Of a stretch of DNA of 64,000 nt, positions 1 to 9,043 are shown piece after piece. This DNA comes from JAQUTK01 sp963677415 (GTDB lineage: Bacteria > Bacteroidota > Bacteroidia > Bacteroidales > JAQUTK01): assembly GCA_963677415.2 (NCBI GenBank), contig CAXXFJ010000034.1, forward strand, positions 31,944 through 95,943, in the 5' to 3' direction. How positions within the stretch are numbered: the first letter of the stretch is position 1; each line of letters begins with the position of its first letter. A program made the translations under genes and the position numbers. A model generated the notes under the pieces. It had not been told where the DNA came from. It saw nothing but the letters and a program-made list of their open reading frames with translations, and did no database searches.

Positions 1-1
1 C

Positions 2-1384
2 TATAATCTTGCCGAACGCATTGGTGTTAATATTGGAGATTCTCTGATTCTTTCTCCGCAGCTTCCACTTGATGAAGTGGATACCGGTGATTGGCTTTGG
101 GAAGATGGAAGTACAGCGCAGGTACGTGTTGTATATCCGGAAAAGAGTTCCATCTATCGTGTGGTATATACCAATTCAAAAGGAGTAAAAACCACTCAGG
201 CATACTTCATTGCAGTGAAAGGGGATTGTATTATGCCCGATGTAAAGCCGATTATATCCACTTCTGATGAGACAACTTATACGGGAAAGATGAGGGTGAC
301 GCCTGGTACATCTGTGACGTTGAGCACTTCTGAAAGATACGGGTCATTGAGATGGAGTAATGGTAAGATTTTGACATCCCTGACTTTTAACTCTCTTGCA
401 AAAGACACCTTGATGAGTGTGCTTTATATAAGTACGGGAGGAGCTAGAACGACTCTGAAGTATGAAGTAAAAGTTTCCGATGTCGTCCCTTATGTTAAGT
501 TAGGTACAGCTGCCTGGTCGAAAGGAAACTCGGCTATTGTATCGACTATCGGCAGTGTCGAACTGATAGCTCATTCGTATGACGGTAAAGGTACCTGGCA
601 ATGGAGCTCCGGTGAAACAGATTCTTCAATCGTGCTGAGTGCATTGAAAGAACCTACTATTCGTACAGTATCTTATACGAATAAGGACAACAAAATATTT
701 GTTGATACTTTTTCCGTGAATGTATATAAGGTAAATTCTACTTTTACCAATGGGGATTACTTTATCAAAAACGCTTTAACAGGAACATACCTGACCAATT
801 CAGGAGGCGCACCGATGTTCAAATCTTTGAACCTTGCTAATCTTACAGATCAGGGATGGACAATAACTAAGGACGGTACACGATATAAGATTGTTTCAAA
901 GAAATCGGGCGGTTATCTTAATGAGACTGGAACTTTTGGAACCAATCCATATTACACGGCTTGGAATACTTTCACTCTTTTCAATGAAATAGGAAGTGAC
1001 TATTATGCTATTCAGAACGGAGGAAGCTCTGGTACGGATTTTTGGGGCATCAATAATGGTATTGCGGTGATCGGGAAATACGAGAGTACGCTGACGGGGT
1101 TTCCTTTCGAGCTAGTGCCGTATAACACGAATGTGAATGAGTTAAAGGAAGATGTCTCTGAGAAACCTATGCTGCTTCAGAATCCTGTGTGTGAAGTCGT
1201 TTCTTTTAAAATCAATGCACCTGCTGTCTTTTTACTGACTTCGCTCAATGGACAACTGATTGGTGAATGGAACCTAACGGAAGGTATTCAACGTATTTCA
1301 GCTTCCAACCTGATGGCTGGCACTTACATTGGTACTTTACTAATGAATGGAAAGACTTATTCGTATATATTATTGAAGAAATAG
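2..1384 (+). CDS. secreted multidomain protein with C-terminal sorting-type domain (5' end missing)
   Basis: The reading frame is open from base 2, so the start lies before the window; the GTG at 77 is only an internal codon. The visible ~460 residues contain Ig-like repeats with a recurring tryptophan/serine pattern (WQWSSGE, LRWSNGK), then a beta-rich lectin-like stretch from about 770 to 1130 (NGDYFIKNALTGTYL). The last ~75 residues (NPVCEV..., SLNGQLIGEW, LMAGTYIGTL, ending in KK) resemble the type IX secretion C-terminal sorting domain. The likely role is an exported or surface-attached protein, possibly adhesive or glycan-binding. The fold names are inferred from motifs; no catalytic domain is visible in the part present. 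Confidence 0.7.
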   Translation, partial: YNLAERIGVNIGDSLILSPQLPLDEVDTGDWLWEDGSTAQVRVVYPEKSSIYRVVYTNSKGVKTTQAYFIAVKGDCIMPDVKPIISTSDETTYTGKMRVTPGTSVTLSTSERYGSLRWSNGKILTSLTFNSLAKDTLMSVLYISTGGARTTLKYEVKVSDVVPYVKLGTAAWSKGNSAIVSTIGSVELIAHSYDGKGTWQWSSGETDSSIVLSALKEPTIRTVSYTNKDNKIFVDTFSVNVYKVNSTFTNGDYFIKNALTGTYLTNSGGAPMFKSLNLANLTDQGWTITKDGTRYKIVSKKSGGYLNETGTFGTNPYYTAWNTFTLFNEIGSDYYAIQNGGSSGTDFWGINNGIAVIGKYESTLTGFPFELVPYNTNVNELKEDVSEKPMLLQNPVCEVVSFKINAPAVFLLTSLNGQLIGEWNLTEGIQRISASNLMAGTYIGTLLMNGKTYSYILLKK

Positions 1385-1403
1385 ACGTATCATTCTTTAA
1401 GGG

Positions 1404-1445
1404 GATTGCATGTTGACACGTTTTTAAACGGGAAGGCATGCAATC
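1404..1445. terminator. inverted repeat between convergent genes, possible terminator
   Basis: A perfect 9-bp inverted repeat (GATTGCATG at 1404-1412, CATGCAATC at 1437-1445) encloses a smaller hairpin, CGTTT/AAACG. It sits between two genes that end toward each other (1384 and 1470). There is no clear T-run after it, so the terminator reading is weak. Confidence 0.35.
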
Positions 1446-1469
1446 TTCATTTATACAGACTGTATAGCA

Positions 1470-2207
1470 TCAGACCATACTTTCAAGATACGATGAGCAG
1501 AAACTTTTCAGTTCATCCGAAAGAGAATGGTCATCTTTCACCTTGGGAGTGTTATGATGTGATGGCTTCCAGTAGCCGGGTTCGTATTCCTCTTTACGTA
1601 ATTCATTCATTAGGTTGAAGGAGGTTATCTGATTACCTTTTAGCATTGGGTAGGTGATGAATGTGCGAAATATCAAACCTGACCCTTTTTCTCTAACTCC
1701 CAAAGAAGCACCTTCGCTTGTGATCCCGTGCGCTTCCTCCTCGAATTCATAGGTCCCTTCCGGAAATTTTAAGATCCCATATCTGATGTTTGTGTTATGC
1801 TTGAAGTAGTGACTCCTAAGATCTATACCATCCAAATCGATATCTTTTCGCAGTTTGTATCTAGAGAAGAAATGTGGAGTGTAAAAATAAACTCCGGTAA
1901 TATCTCTGGATTGCTCGTTAAAGACTGGCTTAACTGCGTAATAGCCCGACCTGGTATTCATAAGGCAGTAACATTCTTGCATTAAGTCATTGGCATAATC
2001 TCTGCTGGTTGCATAAGATTCAAGTACCCATTTGTTATTACTTTTGGTTGTATACAGTACTTGTTTGAAGACTATGGGGAACTTATCATGGTTCAATATT
2101 TCTTTTCTCTGCTTGATCTGTTGGCGCTTTTCATAGGCGTGTATTTCCAAATAATCAGTCATAATCTCTCTTCTTCTTTCTGCGTAGGTCATTGTTGGTA
2201 ATATCAT
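1470..2207 (-). CDS. hypothetical protein, family not recognised
   Basis: I do not recognise this 245-residue protein. It has no signal peptide and no membrane segment, and it begins with a charged helical stretch (AERRREI, YEKRQQIKQRKEIL), so it is probably cytoplasmic. The middle is rich in aromatic residues (YYAVKPVF, GVYFYTPHFFSRY) and the C-terminus is hydrophilic. Two in-frame ATGs at residues 6 and 16 are alternative starts. A TACCTTTG promoter element lies about 60 bases before the start. The gene follows the large kinase gene on the same strand but is separated from it by a hairpin terminator, so it is probably transcribed alone. Confidence 0.65.
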   Translation of the reverse strand: MILPTMTYAERRREIMTDYLEIHAYEKRQQIKQRKEILNHDKFPIVFKQVLYTTKSNNKWVLESYATSRDYANDLMQECYCLMNTRSGYYAVKPVFNEQSRDITGVYFYTPHFFSRYKLRKDIDLDGIDLRSHYFKHNTNIRYGILKFPEGTYEFEEEAHGITSEGASLGVREKGSGLIFRTFITYPMLKGNQITSFNLMNELRKEEYEPGYWKPSHHNTPKVKDDHSLSDELKSFCSSYLESMV

Positions 2208-2269
2208 AGGATAGTCTTGGTTGTATTTGTAATACTCTCCATGATACTGCGGAAAGCTTTCAGTGAGGT

Positions 2270-2277
2270 CAAAGGTA
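2270..2277 (-). promoter_or_regulatory. predicted -7 promoter element (TAnnTTTG)
   Basis: TACCTTTG on the minus strand matches the Bacteroides -7 consensus TAnnTTTG. It would give a leader of roughly 55 bases for the gene starting at 2207. No good -33 element is seen. Confidence 0.45.
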
Positions 2278-2343
2278 GTTCAAAAATATCTGGTAAACGA
2301 ATATTAGATGAGGGTATGTAACAATGACGTACTAATTAATATA

Positions 2344-2382
2344 CAAAGAGGAACCTTCATTTTTGAAGTAGGTTCCTCTTTG
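2344..2382 (-). terminator. hairpin terminator after the hybrid kinase gene
   Basis: A perfect 13-bp inverted repeat (CAAAGAGGAACCT / AGGTTCCTCTTTG) with extra TTC/GAA pairing inside lies just past the stop of the kinase gene on the minus strand. The U-tract is short on both strands, but the stem is strong and placed to separate the kinase gene from the gene at 1470-2207. Confidence 0.6.
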
Positions 2383-2426
2383 TTTTATAAAATGAACAGC
2401 GTTTTGTATTTGCTGGTGTTATATAT

Positions 2427-5400
2427 TTATTTGTTGAGATATTTATGAATGATCGCCAGTAGCTCAGCTTTACTTACTGGTTTAGCTATGTAATCATCGC
2501 ATCCTGCTCCAAGAGCTATTTCTCTGTCTCCGGATAATCCATAAGCTGTTTGTGCTATGATGATCACTTCCTTGTTGAATTGCCGGATCTGCCGGGTTGC
2601 TTCATATCCGTTCATCTTAGGCATCTGAATATCCATTAATATCAGATCAATGTCCGGGTTAGTACGACTGATTTCAACAGCTTCCAGTCCGTTTTGCGCT
2701 TTAAGAATTGACTTACCAAACATTTTTAGCGCTATCTCAATCAACAATCCCGATACTTCATCATCTTCGGCAATCAATATTTTCAGGTTTTTAACCTGAT
2801 TATTCGCTTTATCAAAAGTAAACTCCTTTGGATGGACTATTAATTCATCCGGTACAGCGTTGTAGGGTAAGGTGAAATAAAATGTCGAACCAATGCCTTC
2901 CTGACTTTCTACCCACATCCTGCCACCCAGCATCTCAACGTATGATCTCGATATGGCTAAGCCAAGCCCTGCTCCTTGTCGTGCTTTATTATCTTCGATA
3001 TCGGCTTGAATGAATCGTTCGAAAATAGCTTCCTGCCTTTCTTTTGCAATACCAATCCCTGTGTCTTTGATGTAAAACTCAAGTTCGCCGGGTAGGGTGT
3101 CTTTCTTCAAAATATATCCGAACTCAATGGAACCTTCTTCCGTGTATTTAATTGCATTTTTTACCAGGTTGGTAAGGACGGAATACAATTTCTCACGATC
3201 AGTCTTAATAGTAGCTTCTTTAGCAGGTAAAGAGATCAGGAAGGAAAGCTTCATTCCATTGGCTTCTACCTCGGGTTTGAAAAATGTATAGATGTATTTG
3301 ATCTGTTCGTTGACATTAGACTCTGAGATTGAAACTTTCATTAGCCCGGCTTCTATCTTCGAGATATCAATGATATCGTTGATAATGTTGAGCATGCGTT
3401 TGCCGCTATTCTGTATGATATCAATGTATTTTTGCTGCTCTTCACCAGTAAGATCTTGCTCTTTCAGTATCTCGGCAAACCCCAGAATACCGTTCATCGG
3501 GGTGCGTATTTCGTGGCTCATATTGGCTAGGAAAGCAGACTTCAGACGATCACTTTCTTCAGCGCGTTCTTTGGCGATAATCAAGTCTTCTTCCATGCGC
3601 TTGCGCTCAGATATGTCAAAACAATGACCGATATATCCAATAAAATCACCATTGTTATTGAAATTGGGAGTCCCCAAATCCAAAATCCAGCGGTATTCGC
3701 CGGAATGATGCTTCATGCGGTATTCCATTTCAAACGGGACATGTTTATCAAATGCGGTCACATAAGTGTTTAAGCAGTGATCAAAATCATCGGGATGAAC
3801 ACCTTCCGCCCAACCATTACCATATTCCTGCTCTAAGGTACGTCCGGTAAATTTCAGCCAGGGTTCATTGAAATAGGTGCATAACTTATCCGTATTGGAT
3901 GTCCAGATCAGAGCCAGGCCTGTGTTGGCTAGGTTACGGTATTGAACTTCTTTTTCGCGTAGTTCATTTTCCGCTTTCTTTCGCTCGGTGATGTCATTCA
4001 CAAGCACCGCAAACTGATTCTTTCTAGGGCAATAGGAATAAGTAGAATAGTATCTACCAGTTGTTTCCAGATAGTTTTCGTAATAACATGGTTCGCCTGT
4101 TAATGCAACTTTACCAAAAACATCTATCCAGTATTGTTCCACTTTAGGCATTACTTCCCTGATACGCCTGCCAATAGACATCTCACGAGTGACCCCTAAA
4201 AGCTTTGTGTACTTTTCGTTGATATCCAGAAACGCATAATCAATGGGAGTCCCGTTTTCATCCGTAATTATTTCGTGGAGAGCCATGCCTTGATCCATCG
4301 CGGTAATCAGTAGTCTGAACTTTTCTTCACTTTCTGCCAACTGTTTTTGTGCGGCATACTTCTCTGTTACATCGGAAAAGACCAGAACAACACCGTTAAC
4401 TTCACCTTCTTTGTTTTTAATAGGTGCAGCACTATCGGCAATCTGATATTCAGCCCCATCTTTTGATAGTAATGCGGTATGATTGGCAAGGCCGACAATC
4501 TCACCATTTTCCAACACTTTTTTTACCGGGTTGGCCACCTGTTCGCGGGTTTCCGCATTGACGATACAAAAGACCTCAGTCAAAGGTTTTCCTGAAGCAT
4601 CAGCTAAGTTCCAGCCGCAAAGCTTCTCGGCAACAGGATTCATGTGAACAATCAAACCATGTATATCCGTTGAGATAACACCATCGCCAATCGAATTGAG
4701 AGTGATGGATAAGCTTTCCTCACTTTTCAGCAATGCCTCTTCTGCTTTCTTACGTTCGGTGATGTCATTCACAAGCACTGCAAACTGATTCTTTTTCGGA
4801 CTATAGGAATAGGTAGAATAATATTTCCCATTTGTCTCAAAATAGTTTTCAAAATAACTAGGTTTACCTGTCAACGCGACTTTACCATAGTTGTCAATCC
4901 AGTATTGTTCCACATTTGGCATAACTTCTTTAACCCGCTTACCAATTATTTGTTCACGTGTGACCCCTACAAGTCGGGTATAACTATCATTGATATCCAG
5001 AAATACATAATCAGTAGGGGTTCCGTTTTCGTCTGTAATTATTTCGTGAAGAGCCATACCCTGATCCATAGCGGTAATAAGGAGTCTGAATTTCTCTTCA
5101 CTTTCTTTCAACTGTTTTTGTGCGGCATACTTCTCTGTCACATCTGAGAAAACCAGAACCACCCCACTAATTTTACCTTTTTCATTTTTGATGGGGGCAG
5201 CACTATCGGCAATCTGGTATTCGCTTCCATCTTTTGAAATCAAAGCGGTATGATTGGCTAGTCCGACTACTTCGCCGTTTTCCAACACTTTTCTTACCGG
5301 GTTGGCAACCTCTTCACGGGTTTCTGCATTGACAATATGAAAGACCTCGGATAATGGCTTGCCTATGGCTTCATTTAAAGTCCAGCCACAAAGCTTTTCG

Positions 5401-6326
5401 GCAACAGGATTCATGTGAACAATCAGACCATGTATGTCCGTTGAAATAACACCATCACCAATCGAGTTGAGGGTGATGGATAAGCTTTCCTCGCTCTTCA
5501 GGAGTTTTTCTTCTGCCAGTTTGCGCTCGGTCATATCCATCGTGTAACCCGCCAGAAGCTTCTTATCACCAAGTGAAATGGGGTATTTTGTGGTCAGGAA
5601 GAAATGGTTATTAAATTCCTCCTCTAACTGAATAACCTCACCGTTTGAAACAACAGTCCAGTCATCAGCCGATATCTTTTTAGCAAATTGCGCAGGATAG
5701 AGTTCATGCATCGTTTTTCCTATCATCTCGTTACCTGGAATACCTATCATTTCTTTGAAATTCTCACTGGCTTTCAGTACCCTGCTTTCTGTTGGTGATA
5801 CTTCTTTGATATAAGAATAGATGGGAGAGAATTTCAGATAAGAAGATAGCAGTCCTTCGCTAATGCGTATTGCTTCTTCTGCCAGTTTACGTTCGCTAAT
5901 ATCTCTTGCTACTGAATGAAAAATGGTTTTATTTCTGAATCGGGTGATGTTGGTACTTAATTCTATCGGAATTATCCTTCCGTCTTTCGCTACATACTCT
6001 GTTTCTAATACGGGATGTTTCCTTTCTATTACCGTTTGAACTCGTGAGTTCAAACCCTGTTTTGCCTTTTCGGAATTAAGATCAAAAGGAGATTTCAATA
6101 ATAATTCTTCTCTTGTATAACCTAGCAGTTGACAAGCAATATCATTTACCATGATAAAATTGCTTATAGTTCCGTCATCCTTTAATTCTGCAGTAAACAG
6201 AGCATCATGAATACTTTCGTACAGCATCCGATACGTTGCTTCGCTTTCTTCTGCTCGTTCTTTGGCCAATTGCAACTCATCGTTGATTTGTGCAAATTGG
6301 TGCTTGGTTTTCTTACGATCATCCAT
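2427..6326 (-). CDS. soluble hybrid sensor histidine kinase with seven PAS domains and a receiver
   Basis: The 1299-residue protein has an N-terminal coiled coil (ELQLAKERAEESEATY), then about seven PAS/PAC units spanning residues 30-910, each closed by a D(I/V)(T/S)E(R/K) linker. A HisKA domain follows with the H-box HEIRTPMNG (phosphoacceptor His938), then an HATPase_c domain (NAIKYTEEG, DTGIGIAKE, GAGLGLAIS) and a C-terminal receiver (LILMDIQMPK, Asp1232). No transmembrane segment or signal peptide is visible, so it should sense cytoplasmic or diffusible signals such as redox state or small ligands. The output is unknown because there is no DNA-binding domain and no neighbouring response regulator; the phosphate presumably passes from the receiver through a phosphotransfer protein elsewhere. 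PAS3-PAS4 and PAS5-PAS6 are near-identical duplicates. Confidence 0.93.
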   Translation of the reverse strand: MDDRKKTKHQFAQINDELQLAKERAEESEATYRMLYESIHDALFTAELKDDGTISNFIMVNDIACQLLGYTREELLLKSPFDLNSEKAKQGLNSRVQTVIERKHPVLETEYVAKDGRIIPIELSTNITRFRNKTIFHSVARDISERKLAEEAIRISEGLLSSYLKFSPIYSYIKEVSPTESRVLKASENFKEMIGIPGNEMIGKTMHELYPAQFAKKISADDWTVVSNGEVIQLEEEFNNHFFLTTKYPISLGDKKLLAGYTMDMTERKLAEEKLLKSEESLSITLNSIGDGVISTDIHGLIVHMNPVAEKLCGWTLNEAIGKPLSEVFHIVNAETREEVANPVRKVLENGEVVGLANHTALISKDGSEYQIADSAAPIKNEKGKISGVVLVFSDVTEKYAAQKQLKESEEKFRLLITAMDQGMALHEIITDENGTPTDYVFLDINDSYTRLVGVTREQIIGKRVKEVMPNVEQYWIDNYGKVALTGKPSYFENYFETNGKYYSTYSYSPKKNQFAVLVNDITERKKAEEALLKSEESLSITLNSIGDGVISTDIHGLIVHMNPVAEKLCGWNLADASGKPLTEVFCIVNAETREQVANPVKKVLENGEIVGLANHTALLSKDGAEYQIADSAAPIKNKEGEVNGVVLVFSDVTEKYAAQKQLAESEEKFRLLITAMDQGMALHEIITDENGTPIDYAFLDINEKYTKLLGVTREMSIGRRIREVMPKVEQYWIDVFGKVALTGEPCYYENYLETTGRYYSTYSYCPRKNQFAVLVNDITERKKAENELREKEVQYRNLANTGLALIWTSNTDKLCTYFNEPWLKFTGRTLEQEYGNGWAEGVHPDDFDHCLNTYVTAFDKHVPFEMEYRMKHHSGEYRWILDLGTPNFNNNGDFIGYIGHCFDISERKRMEEDLIIAKERAEESDRLKSAFLANMSHEIRTPMNGILGFAEILKEQDLTGEEQQKYIDIIQNSGKRMLNIINDIIDISKIEAGLMKVSISESNVNEQIKYIYTFFKPEVEANGMKLSFLISLPAKEATIKTDREKLYSVLTNLVKNAIKYTEEGSIEFGYILKKDTLPGELEFYIKDTGIGIAKERQEAIFERFIQADIEDNKARQGAGLGLAISRSYVEMLGGRMWVESQEGIGSTFYFTLPYNAVPDELIVHPKEFTFDKANNQVKNLKILIAEDDEVSGLLIEIALKMFGKSILKAQNGLEAVEISRTNPDIDLILMDIQMPKMNGYEATRQIRQFNKEVIIIAQTAYGLSGDREIALGAGCDDYIAKPVSKAELLAIIHKYLNK
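3959..5500 (-). repeat. in-gene tandem duplication of a two-PAS module (771 bp period)
   Basis: Two adjacent copies of a 257-residue PAS pair lie inside the kinase gene. Landmarks recur exactly 771 bases apart, for example the sequence for the VNDITERKKAE linker at about 3988 and 4759. Both copies carry SITLNSIGDGVISTDIHG, MDQGMALHEIITDENG and KNQFAVLVNDITERKKAE unchanged. Differences are scattered substitutions, so the duplication is old enough to have diverged but still in frame. Confidence 0.9.
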
Positions 6327-6358
6327 AATAAAGTACCTTTAAAACAGTGAATATTTTA

Positions 6359-6366
6359 CAAAGGTG
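6359..6366 (-). promoter_or_regulatory. possible -7 element for the hybrid kinase gene
   Basis: CACCTTTG on the minus strand differs by one base from TAnnTTTG and lies 33 bases before the kinase ATG. A small palindrome (TGCCGT / ACGGCA at 6365-6384) overlaps its upstream side. The remaining intergenic bases up to 6549 show no gene. Confidence 0.3.
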
Positions 6367-6549
6367 CCGTGCGGAATAACGGCAGGAAAGCACACATCAT
6401 ATAGTTTGTTGCGAAGATATATATTAATTTCATTTTTAAGCTATATTCTTTCATAATTTTCATTTTTGGTCTGTTTCCAGAGTATTAAGTCCCTCTATTT
6501 TGCTGAAAAGATTCTATCTGTCAGAGTTCTACTATACAATAACACCCTT

Positions 6550-8934
6550 CTAAAACTCGAAAGTAAGTCCGATGGTGGGCAGGAGCGTTCCGCTATCTCT
6601 CTTCAGACTTTTCATGAGATAACGTGTTTTGTCTGACGGGTTGAGACTACCGGTGCTCATGACCACATCTTGCTCATGGAGTGTACTGTTTGTGACATTT
6701 TGGATGTCGAGATAGATGCCCAGCATGTAGCGGCTGCGGATATAAAAGGTCTTGTCAACACGGAGGTCCAACTGTCCGAAAGCATTGAGTCGACGGGTGT
6801 TAAACTTGCTGTAATCAAAGTAGGGGCGTCCTTGCACATCCCATGCGGTAATGAGGGACGATTTGTCCAAGTCATAGGGAGTATAGGGGGCTCCGCCTAT
6901 CAGACTGTATTTCAACCCCAGACTCCAGTGGTGGGAGAAGTTGTAGGTGCCTCGTACATTGAAGATGTAACGGTTATCCCAGGAGGAAACGATGTAGGGA
7001 TCTCTCGCACTGTTTCTGTATTCGCTCTTGAAGAGGGTGAATGAGGAGGAGAACATGAGCTTTTCGGGTATGCGCCATTCTGCGAGCAGTTCGAATCCGT
7101 AGGAGCGACCTTCAGCTCCGGATGTGAGTGCTTCATTGCCGATGACTCCATAATCGTTGCCTTTGCAGGTGAGGGGGATGCTGTCACTCAGGGAAACGGG
7201 TATATTGTCATATTTCTTGTAAAAAAGTTCGGCGGTGAGTTCGATACGCTTACCGAGAGAATAGGTGAGTCCGGTACTGATCTGATCGGAAAGCATGTAG
7301 TGCAAAACGGACTTGTTGATGAACTGACCACCCGATTTGAAGCCCATGGCTGTGGAAGGCGGCAACTGATAATAGTGGCCAAGGGCTCCACTCCAGTAGA
7401 GGTTTTCGACCAGACGGTAGGAAAGCGAGAAACGGGGAGAAAACTGCTCCAACGGGTTGCGCATATTGTCGGAGTAATCGGCGCCATCAAGTCGTACACT
7501 TGCAGTGGCAATAAACTGTTCGTCCGGTGCTTCATAGGTGGCTCTTGAGAAGAGTCCCCAACGCAGGAAACCGAAGCTCGTCCGGTAGTTGATCTCTTGG
7601 ATAGCTTGCTTGAGAAAGAGTTTCTGAAAGGTGTTATTGCTGTATTGGGAGTAGTTCAGACTGACACCGCTGTTAAACTCCCAGTTGCCGGCGACGTAGA
7701 GCTCTTCAAAGCGCAGACGAGTATCTTGTTCTGTGGAACCGAGGCGAAGCGTCAGACTGTCCGGATAGGTGTCAGCATTGTTCATGTATTTCGTGTTATT
7801 ATTATTGAGAAAGTTGTGGCTCACCACGACTGTTTGCACATGTGCACCTGCATAATGTTTGTACACGGCTCCCAGGGTGAATGTCTTTTGTGTGATGTGG
7901 GGCAGAAAGCCAACAATATATTCCGCGTCTTCGTCCTTGGGTGAATCACTGATATTCATGTCGTCAATGCCTCCCAATCCTAAGAGGGTCAGTTCGTGAT
8001 GCTCCGAAAAGCGACGTTTGACTTTAAACTGTGCATCGGTGAAGGTAGGCAAAAAGGGAAGGCCTAATGCCTTGAAGAGAAATTCCAGATAGCTACGGCG
8101 CACAGAGACGAGGTAGGTGGTCTTGTCATCGATGGACCCGTTGGCCGCCAACGATAGTTCGGAGGCACCGACTGTGGCTTTGAAGGATTGCTTCTGAGGG
8201 TTGCCGTCGCGCAGACTGATGTCCATCACCGAACTGAGCGCATTGCCTCTGTTGGAAGGAAAGGCGCTGGTGAAGAAGTTGACTTCACGGATAAGGTCGG
8301 CGTTGATCAGTCCAACAGGACCTCCCGAAGCTCCTTGCGTGCTGAAATGATTGATGTTGGGAATCTCCACACCATCCATGTAAAAGCGATTTTCCGACGG
8401 ACCACCACCGCGTACGATCAGATCGTTACGGTAGCTGGTGGGAGAGAAGGCGACACCGGGATACGACTGTACGATGCGGGAGATGTCGCGATTGGCTCCG
8501 GGACTTTTCTCTATCTCCTGCAATCCAATGGTACGCACGCCTACTGGACTCTCAGCGATCAGAAAGCTGGCGGGTACTGAGACAAGGATCTCACCCAACT
8601 GAAGGGTGTTTTCTTCGAGTTCGATATTGACGTAGAGGTCGTGTGCCGTGAGAATATATTCGGGTGTGATCAGGCTCTTATATCCCAGACTGGCTGCTTG
8701 CAGACGGTGTATGCCCGAGGGTACGCGAGAAATCGTAAAGTTACCCGCAGAGTCGGTATAGGCTCCTTGTGTCTTGCCATATACATTGACACTGATGAAA
8801 GAGAGAGGGTCGCGGGTAGTCTTGTCTATGACTTTTCCACGAATGGAATAGGTGGTTTGTGCAGGACTGCTGCAGATTGAAAAAAGCGAGAAAAGCAGGG
8901 TGAATAGAAGCAGCAAGTACTCTCTTTTTTTCAT
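6550..8934 (-). CDS. TonB-dependent outer-membrane receptor with carboxypeptidase-like N-terminal domain
   Basis: The 794-residue protein begins with a signal peptide (MKKREYLLLLFTLLFSLF, cut near SSPAQ), then a carboxypeptidase-D regulatory-like beta domain at about residues 30-115 (IRGKVIDKTTRDPLSFISV). A plug domain follows at about 125-240 (RNDLIVRGGGPSENRFYMDG), then a beta-barrel ending in the aromatic-terminated strand GLTFEF. It should import a ligand across the outer membrane using TonB energy; the substrate cannot be read from sequence. There is no SusD partner beside it, unlike glycan systems. It is divergent from a PHP-domain lipoprotein gene and shares a palindromic promoter with it. 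Confidence 0.92.
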   Translation of the reverse strand: MKKREYLLLLFTLLFSLFSICSSPAQTTYSIRGKVIDKTTRDPLSFISVNVYGKTQGAYTDSAGNFTISRVPSGIHRLQAASLGYKSLITPEYILTAHDLYVNIELEENTLQLGEILVSVPASFLIAESPVGVRTIGLQEIEKSPGANRDISRIVQSYPGVAFSPTSYRNDLIVRGGGPSENRFYMDGVEIPNINHFSTQGASGGPVGLINADLIREVNFFTSAFPSNRGNALSSVMDISLRDGNPQKQSFKATVGASELSLAANGSIDDKTTYLVSVRRSYLEFLFKALGLPFLPTFTDAQFKVKRRFSEHHELTLLGLGGIDDMNISDSPKDEDAEYIVGFLPHITQKTFTLGAVYKHYAGAHVQTVVVSHNFLNNNNTKYMNNADTYPDSLTLRLGSTEQDTRLRFEELYVAGNWEFNSGVSLNYSQYSNNTFQKLFLKQAIQEINYRTSFGFLRWGLFSRATYEAPDEQFIATASVRLDGADYSDNMRNPLEQFSPRFSLSYRLVENLYWSGALGHYYQLPPSTAMGFKSGGQFINKSVLHYMLSDQISTGLTYSLGKRIELTAELFYKKYDNIPVSLSDSIPLTCKGNDYGVIGNEALTSGAEGRSYGFELLAEWRIPEKLMFSSSFTLFKSEYRNSARDPYIVSSWDNRYIFNVRGTYNFSHHWSLGLKYSLIGGAPYTPYDLDKSSLITAWDVQGRPYFDYSKFNTRRLNAFGQLDLRVDKTFYIRSRYMLGIYLDIQNVTNSTLHEQDVVMSTGSLNPSDKTRYLMKSLKRDSGTLLPTIGLTFEF

Positions 8935-8993
8935 AAATAGTTTTAGTCTTAATAATGTGTGTTAAGATGCAGAATAATTATGTATTCAATAAA

Positions 8994-9036
8994 GAATTAG
9001 TATATTTGCATCTGATCCATGCAAATATACTAATTC
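8994..9036. promoter_or_regulatory. perfect 18-bp palindrome carrying divergent -7 promoter elements
   Basis: The arms GAATTAGTATATTTGCAT (8994-9011) and its exact reverse complement (9019-9036) are separated by 7 bases. Each arm contains TATATTTG, a full match to TAnnTTTG: at 9001-9008 on the plus strand (35 bases before the ATG at 9044) and at 9022-9029 on the minus strand, before the ATG at 8934. The two promoters face apart with their -7 boxes inside the two halves of one palindrome, so a single dimeric regulator or polymerase could control both genes. Confidence 0.7.
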
Positions 9037-9043
9037 TCCGGAT

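Noticed and set aside
6670..7044. Plus-strand reading frame opposite the TonB-dependent receptor, and similar ones at 7300-7944 and 8188-8880
   Set aside because: They lie fully within the receptor gene, lack family features, and are by-products of its codon use.
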